Source: Thiomicrorhabdus sp. ZW0627 (GTDB lineage: Bacteria > Pseudomonadota > Gammaproteobacteria > Thiomicrospirales > Thiomicrospiraceae). From it: a DNA stretch of 64,000 nucleotides. The stretch is from positions 491,028-555,027 of the forward strand of contig NZ_JARUQR010000001.1 of NCBI RefSeq assembly GCF_029767005.1, written 5' to 3'. The notes under the pieces are model-generated. The model saw nothing but the letters and a program-made list of their open reading frames with translations. It made no database searches and was not told where the DNA came from. A program made the position numbers and the translations under genes. Every line of letters starts with the position of its first letter. Position 1 is the stretch's first letter. Shown here piece by piece: positions 8,100-17,655 of the stretch.

Positions 8100-10463
8100 A
8101 TGAACGCGATCGACATCAAACTCTGGCGGGAACTGTGGAACATGCGCATGCAGGCGTTGGCGATTGCAATGGTCATCGTCAGCGGCGTAGCGATCTTCAT
8201 CATGTCGCTCAGCACGTACGATTCACTTTACGAAACCCGTGAAAGTTATTACAGCGACCATCATTTCGCCGACGTCTTCGCGAACCTAAAACGCGCTCCG
8301 ATTTCCGTCGAAAAAAGAATCCGGGAAATACCCGGGGTCGACAAAGTTGAAACCCGTGTCGTCACCTACGTGAATCTGGATGTGGAAGGCTATTCCGAAC
8401 CAATCAGCGGACACCTCATCTCCCTGCCCGACCAAAGCCGCGGGCTGCTCAATCAGATCGTCCTGCGTAGCGGCAAACTCGTAGAACCCAAACGGGATGA
8501 CGAAATCATCATCAGCGAAGAGTTCGCCAATGCCCACCACCTCAAACCCGGAGATAAAATCCGCGCCACTATCAACGGCCGAAGCAAAGTGCTCAGAATT
8601 GTCGGCACCGGACTATCGCCCGAATACATTTACCAGATTGCTCCCGGCGCCATGTTTCCTGATTACAAAAGCTATGGCGTAATGTGGATGGCGCGCAAGC
8701 CTTTGGCGACCGCCTATGACATGGACGGCGCCTTCAACGACGTCAGTCTCACCCTGACCAAAGGCGCCAACGAACAGGATGTCATCGACCGTCTCGACCA
8801 GATTCTCAAGCCCTACGGCGGCATCGGTGCTTACGCCCGAAAAGACCAGCTTTCGAACCGATTCTTGACCGAAGAACTCAAAAGTCTGCAAAACATGGCA
8901 ACGATGTTTCCGATCATCTTCTTCGGCGTCGCCGCCTTCCTGCTCAATGTCGTCATCAGCCGTCTGATTTCTCTGGAGCGCGAACAGATCGCGGTACTCA
9001 AAGCATTCGGCTACAGCAATTTCGACGTTGGCCTGCATTACAGCAAACTGGTTTTGATGATTGTTACGCTCGGCATTCTCATCGGCACCGGATTCGGTAT
9101 CTGGATGGGCAAGGGGCTGAGTAACCTGTACATGGACGTCTACAGCCTTCCATACATGTATTACGTCTTACACCCTCAGGTCATCGCCACCTCGATCCTG
9201 GTAAGCGTTGGCGTTGCGGTTCTGGGAACCCTGTTCGCCGTCAGTCAGGCGGCTAAGCTGCCGCCGGCACAAGGAATGCGCCCCGAACAACCTTCCACCT
9301 ACAAACCCACCTCTCTGGAACGCCTCGGGCTTCAAAAACATTTCTCCCAGTCCTCCCGCATGATCCTGCGTCACATCGAGCGCCGTCCGTTCAAATCTGT
9401 GCTGACCACACTTGGTATCAGTATGGCCTGCGGCATCATGATGGTTGGTGGTTTTCAGGAAAGCGCCATTGAAGAAATGGTAGACGTTCAATACAGCATG
9501 AGCCAGCGCGAAGACTTCATGATCGGTTACTCCGAACCGACCTCTAACGATTCACTCTACTCTTTGCGCGGCTTACAAGGCGTGGAATACGTTGAAGGTT
9601 TCCGCAACGTGGCCGCCAAACTGAAATTCGAACACCGTTCCTACCGTACAACGGTCAACGGCGTCGAACCCAGTAGCAAGTTGATGCGTCTGCTTGACCA
9701 AGACCTGCATGAAATCAAACTGCCGGCCGAAGGCGCGATCATCACCGACTATCTGGCCGAACTGTTACACATCAAAACCGGCGACACTCTGACCATTGAA
9801 GTGCTGGAAGGACGCCGCCCCACGATACAAGTGCCGATCGTCGGTACCGCCAAACAGTATCTGGGGGTCAGTGTCTATCTGCAACGTGAGACACTCAATA
9901 GACTGCTCAAGGAAGGCGACGTGATTTCCGGTGCCTATATGACGGTGGACGAAAAATACCGCAAACAGGTCTACGCCAAACTCAAAGGCATGCCAAGAAT
10001 CGTCGGAGCGGTAGAACAGCGTTCGTCCATCGAAGGATTTTACGAAATGATGGACAACACCATTTTGTTCTTCACTTTCATCACCACTCTGCTCGGTGGC
10101 AGCATCGCTTTCGGTGTAGTCTACAACAGCATGCGCATCGCCCTGTCCGAACGTAACCGAGAACTCGCCAGCTTACGCGTTCTCGGCCTGAGGCGAAGCG
10201 AAGTCGCCTACATCTTGCTGGGTGAACTGGCGCTTCTGACCATAATCGCCATCCCGATCGGTTTCCTGATCGGCAACGGTTTGTGTTATTACCTCGCCCT
10301 TAAATTCGACAGCGACCTGTACCGAATTCCGGTTGTTTTGAATCCGGATATCTATGCGTTTGCGGCGCTGGTTGTGATTGTTTCATCCATTATTTCCGCC
10401 ATAATGATATGGCGAAACCTCGCGCACCTTGATATGGTGGCAGTATTGAAAGCTAAGGAGTAA
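8100..10463 (+). CDS. ABC transporter permease with two FtsX domains
   Basis: A 787-residue inner-membrane protein. After a first helix (residues 17-37), a large periplasmic domain leads to a first FtsX block (ISLEREQIAVLKAFGYS near 297), and a second copy follows (ALSERNRELASLRVLGL near 683). Ends LDMVAVLKAKE, typical of the family. Doubling means one polypeptide supplies what LolC and LolE do as two, giving a complex with the ATPase upstream. Together with the HlyD-like adaptor downstream this is an export or envelope-lipid extraction machine; the cargo is unknown and no outer-membrane channel gene is adjacent. Confidence 0.9.
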   Translation: MNAIDIKLWRELWNMRMQALAIAMVIVSGVAIFIMSLSTYDSLYETRESYYSDHHFADVFANLKRAPISVEKRIREIPGVDKVETRVVTYVNLDVEGYSEPISGHLISLPDQSRGLLNQIVLRSGKLVEPKRDDEIIISEEFANAHHLKPGDKIRATINGRSKVLRIVGTGLSPEYIYQIAPGAMFPDYKSYGVMWMARKPLATAYDMDGAFNDVSLTLTKGANEQDVIDRLDQILKPYGGIGAYARKDQLSNRFLTEELKSLQNMATMFPIIFFGVAAFLLNVVISRLISLEREQIAVLKAFGYSNFDVGLHYSKLVLMIVTLGILIGTGFGIWMGKGLSNLYMDVYSLPYMYYVLHPQVIATSILVSVGVAVLGTLFAVSQAAKLPPAQGMRPEQPSTYKPTSLERLGLQKHFSQSSRMILRHIERRPFKSVLTTLGISMACGIMMVGGFQESAIEEMVDVQYSMSQREDFMIGYSEPTSNDSLYSLRGLQGVEYVEGFRNVAAKLKFEHRSYRTTVNGVEPSSKLMRLLDQDLHEIKLPAEGAIITDYLAELLHIKTGDTLTIEVLEGRRPTIQVPIVGTAKQYLGVSVYLQRETLNRLLKEGDVISGAYMTVDEKYRKQVYAKLKGMPRIVGAVEQRSSIEGFYEMMDNTILFFTFITTLLGGSIAFGVVYNSMRIALSERNRELASLRVLGLRRSEVAYILLGELALLTIIAIPIGFLIGNGLCYYLALKFDSDLYRIPVVLNPDIYAFAALVVIVSSIISAIMIWRNLAHLDMVAVLKAKE

Positions 10464-10467
10464 TTTC

Positions 10468-11673
10468 ATGCAGATTCCGTTGCGTAATCATCCGGGCATC
10501 TTGGTCGTCAGTGCATTAATCATTGCACTGCTGATTTGGGGCTTCTGGCCTCAGCCGGTATTGATTGAATCGACCACCGTCAAACGCGGACCGCTGACTG
10601 TCACCGTTGAAAAAGAAGGCCGCACCCGCGTGATCGACCGCTATGTAATCTCCGCACCCGTGAACGGTATGACCTGCCGAATGCACCTGAAAGTCGGCGA
10701 CCTGGTCGCCAAAGGCGAAACCCTGCTCGGCATCACACCTTTGGAATCCCAAGTACTCGATTCCCGCAGCCGTGCTCAAGCAGAAGCTCAGGTTTCTGCC
10801 GCAAAATCCGCATTGCAAGCCGCCAAAGAGCAGGCTTTAGCCGCGAATGCCGATGCCAAACTCGCAAGCGACAAGGTCAAACGCTACAAACCGTTAATTG
10901 AAAAAGGCCTGGTTTCTCAAGAGACCTACGATCAGGCTCGAACCGAATCCTTAACCGCAACCGCCGCCAAACGTTCTGCCGACTTTAATGTTGAGGTCGC
11001 CAACTATGAACTGCAGGCCGCCTTAACCGTATTGGAATATTCGGCCGCCAAACCAAGCGACGAACCGGTTGAACGGGTTCCGGTCAAATCCCCAATTGAC
11101 GGTCGCATCTTAAAGGTCGCACGCAAATGCGAAGGCCCGGTCACCACCGGCGAATCTCTGCTTGAAGTCGGTGATCCGACCGCACTTGAGGTAGAAGTGG
11201 ACGTCCTTTCTGCCGACGCCGTCAAGATCAAACCGGGCATGAAAGTACTGTTCGACCGCTGGGGAGGAGAAGAGACGCTTGAGGGCATCGTACGCAACAT
11301 CGAACCGGTCGGTTTCACCAAGGTCTCTGCACTTGGCGTGGAAGAACAACGTGTTCTGGTCATCTCCGACTTCACTTCCCCTCAAGAAGAGTGGCACCGT
11401 CTGGGTGATGGTTACCGCGTCGAAGCCAAGTTTTTACTCTGGCATGAAGACAACGTACTGCAAGTACCGATCAGTGCCCTTTTCCGTTATAAAGACGGCT
11501 GGGCAGTGTTCGCCGTCGAAGACGACCACGCCAAACTCAAAACCGTCACACTTGGTGAACGCAACGGCTTGACTGCGCAGATACTGACTGGCCTGAAAGA
11601 AGGCGAGAAAATCATCAACCACCCAAGCGATACCGTGGAAGACGGTGTAAGTTTAAAAGAACGCTTGTCATAA
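10468..11673 (+). CDS. HlyD/RND-type periplasmic adaptor protein
   Basis: A 401-residue membrane-fusion protein with an N-terminal anchor helix (VVSALIIALLIWGF, residues 13-26), a split lipoyl domain (APVNGMTCRM near 63 and SPIDGRILKVA near 208), a coiled-coil hairpin rich in Ala, Lys and Gln (about 95-190), a beta-barrel domain and a membrane-proximal tail (GLKEGEKIINHPSD). It should link the inner-membrane permease to an outer-membrane channel or to the outer membrane. It starts 4 bases after the permease stop, so translation is probably coupled. Confidence 0.9.
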   Translation: MQIPLRNHPGILVVSALIIALLIWGFWPQPVLIESTTVKRGPLTVTVEKEGRTRVIDRYVISAPVNGMTCRMHLKVGDLVAKGETLLGITPLESQVLDSRSRAQAEAQVSAAKSALQAAKEQALAANADAKLASDKVKRYKPLIEKGLVSQETYDQARTESLTATAAKRSADFNVEVANYELQAALTVLEYSAAKPSDEPVERVPVKSPIDGRILKVARKCEGPVTTGESLLEVGDPTALEVEVDVLSADAVKIKPGMKVLFDRWGGEETLEGIVRNIEPVGFTKVSALGVEEQRVLVISDFTSPQEEWHRLGDGYRVEAKFLLWHEDNVLQVPISALFRYKDGWAVFAVEDDHAKLKTVTLGERNGLTAQILTGLKEGEKIINHPSDTVEDGVSLKERLS

Positions 11674-11698
11674 AACATTTAGCCTAAAGACCCATTCC

Positions 11699-11745
11699 CA
11701 ACAGGCCTGTTCAATTTTATTTTGAGCCGGCCTGTTGCCTTTTCA
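11699..11745 (+). terminator. Terminator of the ABC operon, built on CAGGCCTG
   Basis: CAACAGGCC (11699-11707) pairs perfectly with GGCCTGTTG (11729-11737), and inner TTCAA/TTTGA bases extend the stem; CCTTTTC follows. The left arm has an exact octamer and the right arm has CCGGCCTG, one base different. Confidence 0.75.
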
Positions 11746-11997
11746 GCTCTACAATTCGCAACAACATCCATAAAAACCCATTCAAAACAAAAAGTTACAC
11801 CCTCTCCACCCAGCAATTTTGATTGACCAACAACCCTAGTTAAATTAGTATTATTTCTAGCCCACCTGAAAGCCGAATACTTTCTTCTCGTTGACGGCTC
11901 TCAATTCGACTCACGGAATAAATCTTAAAATGACCGACAGTGAACTTTAAGTCGAACCGTCGGTATTTTTATACTGTTGAATACCCGGAGGCTTCAA
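11746..11997. other. Gene-free AT-rich stretch before the small membrane protein gene
   Basis: The 324-base gap between the ABC operon and the next gene holds the operon terminator, a candidate promoter (listed separately) and, at 11930-11964, ACCGAC and GTCGGT arms flanking a six-residue open frame (MTDSEL) before the true SD. I see no RNA gene or larger coding frame in it. Confidence 0.5.
11823..11851 (+). promoter_or_regulatory. Candidate sigma-70 promoter
   Basis: TTGACC (5 of 6 to consensus) at 11823-11828 and TAGTAT (4 of 6) at 11846-11851, spacer 17. It would give a leader of roughly 140 bases upstream of the membrane protein at 11998. Confidence 0.4.
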
Positions 11998-12381
11998 ATG
12001 GACAGAAAATTCGTTTTAACGGCTTTTGCCTACGCACTGGTCGGTCTCGCACTGGGCATCTATATGGCCGGTTCCCAAAATCACACTCAACACGTGACCC
12101 ACGCCCATGTCATGCTGCTTGGTTTCGTCGTCACATTTATCTACGGCTTATGCCATAAACTGTGGCTTAACAACCTCACAACCACCCTTTCCAAAATCCA
12201 GTACTACTTACACCAGATCGGCACTCTGTTCCTATTGATCGGACTGTTCCTGCTGTTTGCCAAAACCTTTCCCGAAAATGTAATCGGCCCTATTCTGGGT
12301 ATTTTCGAGATCATGGTTTTCATCGGAATGCTGCTGATGGCGGTGTTGTTTGTCGTCGCCACACAAAAGACAGACGTGTAA
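11998..12381 (+). CDS. Small four-helix membrane protein with a heme-copper-oxidase-like motif
   Basis: 127 residues from the ATG at 11998, which has CGGAGG six bases upstream; the frame also opens at a TTG at 11977 with no SD. Four predicted membrane helices (about residues 6-24, 37-55, 71-91 and 98-119). The HVTHAHVMLLGFV segment at the start of helix 2 resembles the HxHxxxxG region of NorB/CcoN-type heme-copper oxidase subunit I, but at a quarter of the length it cannot hold a full active site. Function is unknown; a heme-binding or accessory role is only a guess. Probably monocistronic, followed by a hairpin. Confidence 0.7.
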   Translation: MDRKFVLTAFAYALVGLALGIYMAGSQNHTQHVTHAHVMLLGFVVTFIYGLCHKLWLNNLTTTLSKIQYYLHQIGTLFLLIGLFLLFAKTFPENVIGPILGIFEIMVFIGMLLMAVLFVVATQKTDV

Positions 12382-12396
12382 CCATCCCGGTTTCAA

Positions 12397-12430
12397 ACAG
12401 GCCGGTTCAAAACAAAATGAACAGGCCTGT
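12397..12430 (+). terminator. Inverted CAGGCC-type pair after the membrane protein gene
   Basis: ACAGGCC (12397-12403) and GGCCTGT (12424-12430) form the outer stem and TTCA/TGAA extends it; the right arm contains an exact octamer at 12422-12429. No T-run follows, so termination strength is uncertain. Confidence 0.6.
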
Positions 12431-12486
12431 CTAAATCACACAAACCGGTATAACATAGAAATCCTTAATAGAAACTTGTTACCGTC

Positions 12487-12876
12487 ATGCAAATCCGCCA
12501 ACTCGACCACTTAGTACTCACCGTCAAAGATTTAAACAAAACCGTCCGTTTTTACGAGTCTGTACTGGGAATGGAAAAAGTTGTATTCGGCCAAAATCGC
12601 GTCGCTTTGAAGTTCGGTAATCAAAAAATCAACCTTCATCAAGCAGGGATGGAGTTCGACCCCAAAGCGGGCAACACAGTAACAGGAAGTGCCGATTTAT
12701 GTTTTCTTACCGATCTTCCATTGGAACAAGCAATGCATGAAATTACAGGTCATGAGGTGGAAATCATTAAAGGTCCTGTTGAGCGAACCGGCGCAAACGG
12801 GCCGATAATTTCCTTCTACATCCGCGATCCGGATCAAAACCTGATTGAAATCGCCAACGAAAAGCATTCGGCTTAA
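12487..12876 (+). CDS. VOC-family protein (glyoxalase/bleomycin-resistance fold)
   Basis: 129 residues with two beta-alpha-beta-beta-beta modules. QIRQLDHLVLTVKDLNKTVRFYE opens the first module with a His ligand at 8, and DPDQNLIEIANE closes the second with a Glu ligand near 122. Such metal-binding sites are found in dioxygenases, glyoxalases and resistance proteins; small single-domain members with this sequence style are usually called virulence- or lactoylglutathione-lyase-like, without a proven reaction. The stop codon directly abuts the next ATG, so the two genes are co-transcribed. Confidence 0.85.
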   Translation: MQIRQLDHLVLTVKDLNKTVRFYESVLGMEKVVFGQNRVALKFGNQKINLHQAGMEFDPKAGNTVTGSADLCFLTDLPLEQAMHEITGHEVEIIKGPVERTGANGPIISFYIRDPDQNLIEIANEKHSA

Positions 12877-13158
12877 ATGAAAAGGCACAACAAACGCATG
12901 AAAAAAACGACTTCGCCTCTTCAAACCGTCCCGGGTATCGGTCCGGCCGTTGCCGCAAAACTGAACTGGCTGGGCATCATGGAACCTCAAGAGCTGTGCG
13001 GGCAGAATCCGCAAGAACTGTATGACCGCTATCAAGATCTGGTTGGTCATCCTGTAGACCGCTGTCTTCTGTATGTGTTCCGTTGTGCGGTTTATTATTG
13101 TGAAACTGAAAAACCGGATCCCGAGCTTCTGAAATGGTGGAACTGGAAAGACAATTAA
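12877..13158 (+). CDS. Cdd1-type helix-hairpin-helix protein
   Basis: Up to 93 residues. LQTVPGIGPAVAAKLNWLGI is a helix-hairpin-helix DNA-binding motif and DLVGHPVDRCLLYVFRCAVYY matches the Cdd1 (pathogenicity locus) family closely. The ATG at 12877 is immediately after the VOC stop; an in-frame ATG at 12898 is preceded by AAAGG 12 bases away and is a fair alternative. The family is thought to bind DNA non-specifically, but no role is established. Confidence 0.8.
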   Translation: MKRHNKRMKKTTSPLQTVPGIGPAVAAKLNWLGIMEPQELCGQNPQELYDRYQDLVGHPVDRCLLYVFRCAVYYCETEKPDPELLKWWNWKDN

Positions 13159-13297
13159 TCGCCTGTACGGCTTTGAAATCCCCTGCGGCTGGTGTATAAC
13201 GTATTACTTGAACGTAAGTGGGCACGGGCAACGAAGCCTGCCACAACTCCAGCATCAATTCCAACTTTTTATACGAAGCCTTGCAAAGACATCGAAC

Positions 13298-13705
13298 ATG
13301 ATACAAAACCTGAACTTTAAATTAGCCGTCAACGGCCTGTTACTGATTTTTTCCGGACTCCTGATTTTCCACTTTCTGATTCTGCTTCAAGTGATCCCTT
13401 ATGACATCGTCTGGGCCGGCAAGCACGAAAGCATTGATAAGATGCAGCGCTATGAAATCCAAGCGATCATCATCAATCTGATTATCCTGACAACCGTATT
13501 GGTCAAGGCGGGTTATGTGATGTCAAAGTTCCGCAATAGCCGCGTGGTCAAGGTCCTGTTATGGGCGTTCGTCATCATCTTCTCGATCATTGCTTTAGGA
13601 AACTTTCTAGCTGAAACCACGACGGAGACACTAGTCTTCACGGCTCTGACATTAGCAAGTGCAGCGCTTTTCTATCGTTTGGCGATTGATAAATCCGAAT
13701 CATAA
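13298..13705 (+). CDS. Four-helix membrane protein of unknown function
   Basis: 135 residues from the ATG at 13298 (MIQNLNFKLA). The open frame extends upstream to 13208, but that part is polar and lacks an SD. Four hydrophobic stretches (about 9-35, 56-75, 87-104, 110-128) with short loops indicate an integral inner-membrane protein. I do not recognise the family. It converges with the SBP-GGDEF-EAL gene, sharing the terminator region. Confidence 0.6.
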   Translation: MIQNLNFKLAVNGLLLIFSGLLIFHFLILLQVIPYDIVWAGKHESIDKMQRYEIQAIIINLIILTTVLVKAGYVMSKFRNSRVVKVLLWAFVIIFSIIALGNFLAETTTETLVFTALTLASAALFYRLAIDKSES

Positions 13706-13729
13706 AAAAACCGGCAGGCCTGCCGGTTT
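13701..13729 (-). terminator. Palindromic CAGGCCTG terminator (copy 1)
   Basis: AAACCGGCAGG-CCTGCCGGTTT is a perfect 22-base palindrome preceded, in + coordinates, by seven A. Reading leftward it ends the SBP-GGDEF-EAL gene. The 29-base segment is identical to 17601-17629. Confidence 0.85.
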
Positions 13730-13759
13730 CCATCTTTCGAAAATGTCGTCCAGCCGTCG

Positions 13760-16700
13760 CTAAACAAACAATTTGGCGACGTCGTGATGCGGTACCGGTG
13801 GGCTGAACAGATAACCTTGAGCGATATCGCAACCATGCTCTGCAAGGAATGCCAACTCTTCGGCGGTTTCCACTCCTTCTGCCACCACCTGTAAACCAAG
13901 GCCATGCGCCATCGCAATCGTCGCAATGACCAGTTCGCGGTTGTTTTCGTCTGCTTCCAAATCCATAATGAATTCCCGGTCGATCTTGATGATGTCAAAC
14001 GGATATTTCCGTAAATAACTCAACGAAGAATAACCGGTACCGAAGTCGTCCATCGAAATATTCAAGCCGATCGCCTTCAATGCGTTCAGACTCTTATGAA
14101 TCGATTCCGATTCGCTCATCAAGACCCCTTCCGTGATTTCCAGTTCCAATTTTTCCGGATGAAGTTCTGCGTCCCATAACATACGCTCGATCTTTTCAAC
14201 CAACGTCGAATCCCTGAACTGAACAGGTGATAAGTTAACTGCAATGCTCAACTCACGTTCAAACGTCACTTCCCAGGCTGCTACGGCCTTCAATGCTTCA
14301 CGGATCACAAACTCGCCGATCGGCAAAATAAGACCGTTCTCCTCGGCCACAGAAATGAATTCATCTGGACGCACCGAACCCAGTTCCGGATGCTGCCATC
14401 GCAACAACACCTCGAATCCACAAATTTCTCCGGTTTTGATATCGACCTTAGGCTGGTAGTGCGGCTGGAATTCGCCTCGCTCCAAAGCGCCCACCATCGC
14501 TTCGTCGAGCCGCATTCTTCGATTCACCTTCTCGTTCATGGATTGGGTATAAAAAGACAGACTGTTTTTACCGTTCTTCTTGGCGTACTGAAGTGCCGCG
14601 CCGGAATGGTGGAATACCGTCTGAGCCTCTTTACCGTCGGTAGGATAAAAAGCGATGCCGATGCTCGCCGTCACTTTCAACTCCCGCCCGTCCAGTTCAT
14701 AAGCGGTTCTAAACTGGTTAAGCAGCGCCTCGGCTTGTCTATCAGCCTCCGTAGGCTTTTTTAGCCCGCCCATCAAAACGATAAAGGTATCGCCGTCAAA
14801 TCGCCCGACGGTGTCGCCGGTACGCAACGACGCTTGAATCCGTTTGGCCGATTCGATGATGAACCGGTCTCCCGAAGAAAACCCAAGGCTACTGTTGATC
14901 ATACTGACGTTATCCAGTCCAATTGTAATAACGGCAACGTATTCATCTTCTCTTCGCGCTTCCTTGATTAACTGGTTCAAACGATCGTTGATCAGGAAAC
15001 GGTTCGGCAAATCGGTCAAGGCGTCGTGGTACGAGCGGTGTTGAAGCTCATCCGTAACCTTGCGCACCTTTCTTTTCAGCATCAAGTTCCACGCTAGGAA
15101 CAACAAGAATACGATCGCCGCAATGCCGAGATATTGCATCACTTTCCAATATCCCAGGCCACTCTCGACTTTTACCCCAATCCATTTCTTGTAAATCGCG
15201 TTCTTCTCTTCCAAAGAGAGCGAATCCAGTGCTTTCTGGAAAGCGGACATCAGAAGCGGCCAGTCGTCGCGCACGCCGACAGCCAGATTGTATTGCTCGT
15301 CAAGCTGGCCGGACACTTTGATATTGGTGATCCCCTGATTCCTCATCAGATAACTGACAGTGGCGATATTGCCCAAATAGGCAAACACTTTCCCTTTAGA
15401 AACCGCTTCCAACGCTTTGGAACTGTCATTAAACGTGTTTTGTTGGATCTCGGGGTGCTTCTCCAGAACCAGAGCAATCGGTGCGTATCCATGTTCATAG
15501 GCCACCGTCTTTCCTTCCAGAGCAGACAAGCCGTTCACATAACCTACATTGTCTTGCGTTACGATGACTATCGCTTGCGAAAGATACGGTTCGGTAAACA
15601 GAATCGACTTCCGGCGTTCCGGGGTTGGTTGCGCGGCGGCTAGAACGTCCAGTTTTTTGTCTTCAACACTTTTAACGATCTCCGTCCACGGCATAAACGG
15701 TGAAGGTTCGAACTTGACTCCCAAACGGGATTCGACCAACTTCATATAATCGGCAATAATCCCTTCGTAATTTCCGTTCTTGCTCATCTGTTCAAACGGC
15801 GGCCAACCGTAATCGGATGCCAGACGAATGATCGGATGCTCACTCAACCAGGCTTTTTCCTCCGCAGTCAACCGATCCCTGAAGGGTTTCATTTTATTCA
15901 AAGGATCCACATGTTCCTGAATCTGCCATTTCGCATAAACTGAAAGATAATCCCGGTAACTCAATGAGTTCAATGCCTTATCCAGAATCGTCGCCAATTC
16001 CGGCCAGTCCTTGCGAACCCCGAACCGCTGTAGGGATTTATCAGGGGAATAAAGCCCTGCAAGACCGAGATTCTGAAGTCCCGTCTTAGCAATGAGGTGT
16101 TGCGCCATTCCGGCATCGGCAATGGTCGCATCGGCCTGACCGGTCGAGACCGCGTAAAAGGCCTCTTCCAGATTTGCATAGTATCGAGGCTGAATGTTTT
16201 TAACCTCACTGAGCGCCCGTTCGGCCGTTGAATAATCACGAACCAACGCCACCCGTTTGCCATTTAAAGAGCTTACTTTTTGGTAATCAGCTTTTTCATC
16301 ATTACGGGTCACGATGTACTGTGTCAGAGACAAATAGGGTTGCGAAAAGTTGAAGTAATCCTTCCTTTCAGGGCGTTCCTCCAGTGTTGCGATCACATCC
16401 ACCTCGTGTTTTTTTGCGGCGGTAAACAATTGTGACCAGTTCCCGTTTGGATAGACCGACAGTTTAACGCCCAGACGCTTTGCAATCTCTTCCGAAATAT
16501 CGACGGATACACCTGCAAACTTGTGTGCATGACCTAGATAACTGTAAGGAGCGAACGCCTCATCATAGGCGATGCGAATCACTGGATGCTGTTGAAGCCA
16601 TAGTCGTTCCGCAGGCGTCAGTGCAATTTCCGACTCATAATCCTGCTCCAGCCATTTTTGGTGAATCGTTTGAATTTCGGTCTGACTCATATCCGCCAGC

Positions 16701-17509
16701 GCGCGGTTAAGCAGGTCTCTCAAAACCGGCCAATCCTTTCGAACGCCGATTGACAATACCGAACCTTTTTTCTGCATTACCCCGTTTATCTTAAGGTTGC
16801 TCATGACCTTCTGACGCATCAGATAAAGCGCGACACTCCGGTTACCCGCATAGGCATCAACATCGCCCCTTGATACCGCTTCCAGCGCTTCTTGAGTATT
16901 CGGATACTCGTGAATCAATACCTTGGGAAAGTGTTGTTTGAAATAATCGACATTGCCGAATCCTTTTTCCAGAGCGATGGTTTTACCCGCTAGCGCCTTG
17001 GCGCCCGTCACGTAACCTTGATCCTGACGGGTCACGATGACATGAGGAACGTCTAGATAAGGAACCGTGAAATTAAAATAAGGCTCTCTATCTGGCTTGT
17101 CGGTTATATCCAATACGGCATCCAGATGCCTATCCTTAACGGATCCATAAAGGTTTTCCCACTCACCGGGAACCAATTCCAGCGCGCCGTTCAGACGTTT
17201 ATTCAGTGCTTTGACATAGTCAATGCTGATGCCTCTGGATACGCCCCTTCTATTCACAAAACTGAATGGCGCCCATCCTCTCATATGACCGATGGTGATT
17301 TTCGGGTGTGCCGCCAGCTATTTTTTTTCTGCTGGGGAAAGTGTGAAACCTGTAGAGTTGGTGTCGGCGGATAGATTAGCTGGATTCGCAGTGACATCGT
17401 CTGCCCTTGCTATGGGAGTATTTAGGGCGACTACAAAAAATACCAATAAAGCAAAACAGGCACCGAGTCTTGCTCGATTAATAAAGAAAGAGTCTAACTT
17501 ATTACTCAT
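13760..17509 (-). pseudogene. Triple-SBP / GGDEF / EAL sensor interrupted by an in-frame amber codon
   Basis: Read through, this is a 1,249-codon gene: signal peptide (from the ATG at 17509, cleavage near ARADD), three tandem SBP_bac_3 domains, one membrane helix, a GGDEF domain and an EAL domain. Codon 64 is TAG (CTA at 17318-17320). The frame is unchanged on both sides: EKK-stop-LAAHP aligns with EKQWLKEHP of the paralog at 17656-19911, so a single TGG-to-TAG change explains it. An ORF of 1,174 residues resumes at an ATG at 17284 without SD and without signal peptide. The GGDEF motif is degenerate (FDGDTF, 829-834 in that ORF). The EAL domain keeps EVLLR, NLSP, the ITEGV glutamate, DDFGTG, KIDREF and AEGVE, so it could hydrolyse cyclic di-GMP in response to periplasmic ligands if it were exported. 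It may be a recent pseudogene, a suppressible amber or a sequencing error. Confidence 0.85.
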
Positions 17510-17600
17510 CTACGCCAATAACCTGAAATCACTATATTCATTTTAAAAGACTATTATAGAAACGGGCTTTAATGTCAATCAATTTCCGAAAGCGGCCAGG

Positions 17601-17629
17601 CATAAAAAAACCGGCAGGCCTGCCGGTTT
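17601..17629 (-). terminator. Palindromic CAGGCCTG terminator (copy 2)
   Basis: The same 29 bases as 13701-13729: seven A, then AAACCGGCAGG-CCTGCCGGTTT. It ends the paralogous gene to the right, reading leftward. The two copies lie exactly 3,900 bases apart. Confidence 0.85.
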
Positions 17630-17655
17630 TAAGAAAACATCCGATCAAAATCTAA

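Noticed and set aside
2864-11904. Inverted 12-base match TTGAGAGCCGTC (2864-2875 and 11893-11904)
   Set aside because: Many 12-base matches are expected by chance in 64 kb, and the surroundings do not agree.
17321-17328. A8 run (T8 on + strand) beside the amber codon as a frameshift site
   Set aside because: The frames on both sides are identical, so no net indel is needed; a single substitution explains the stop.
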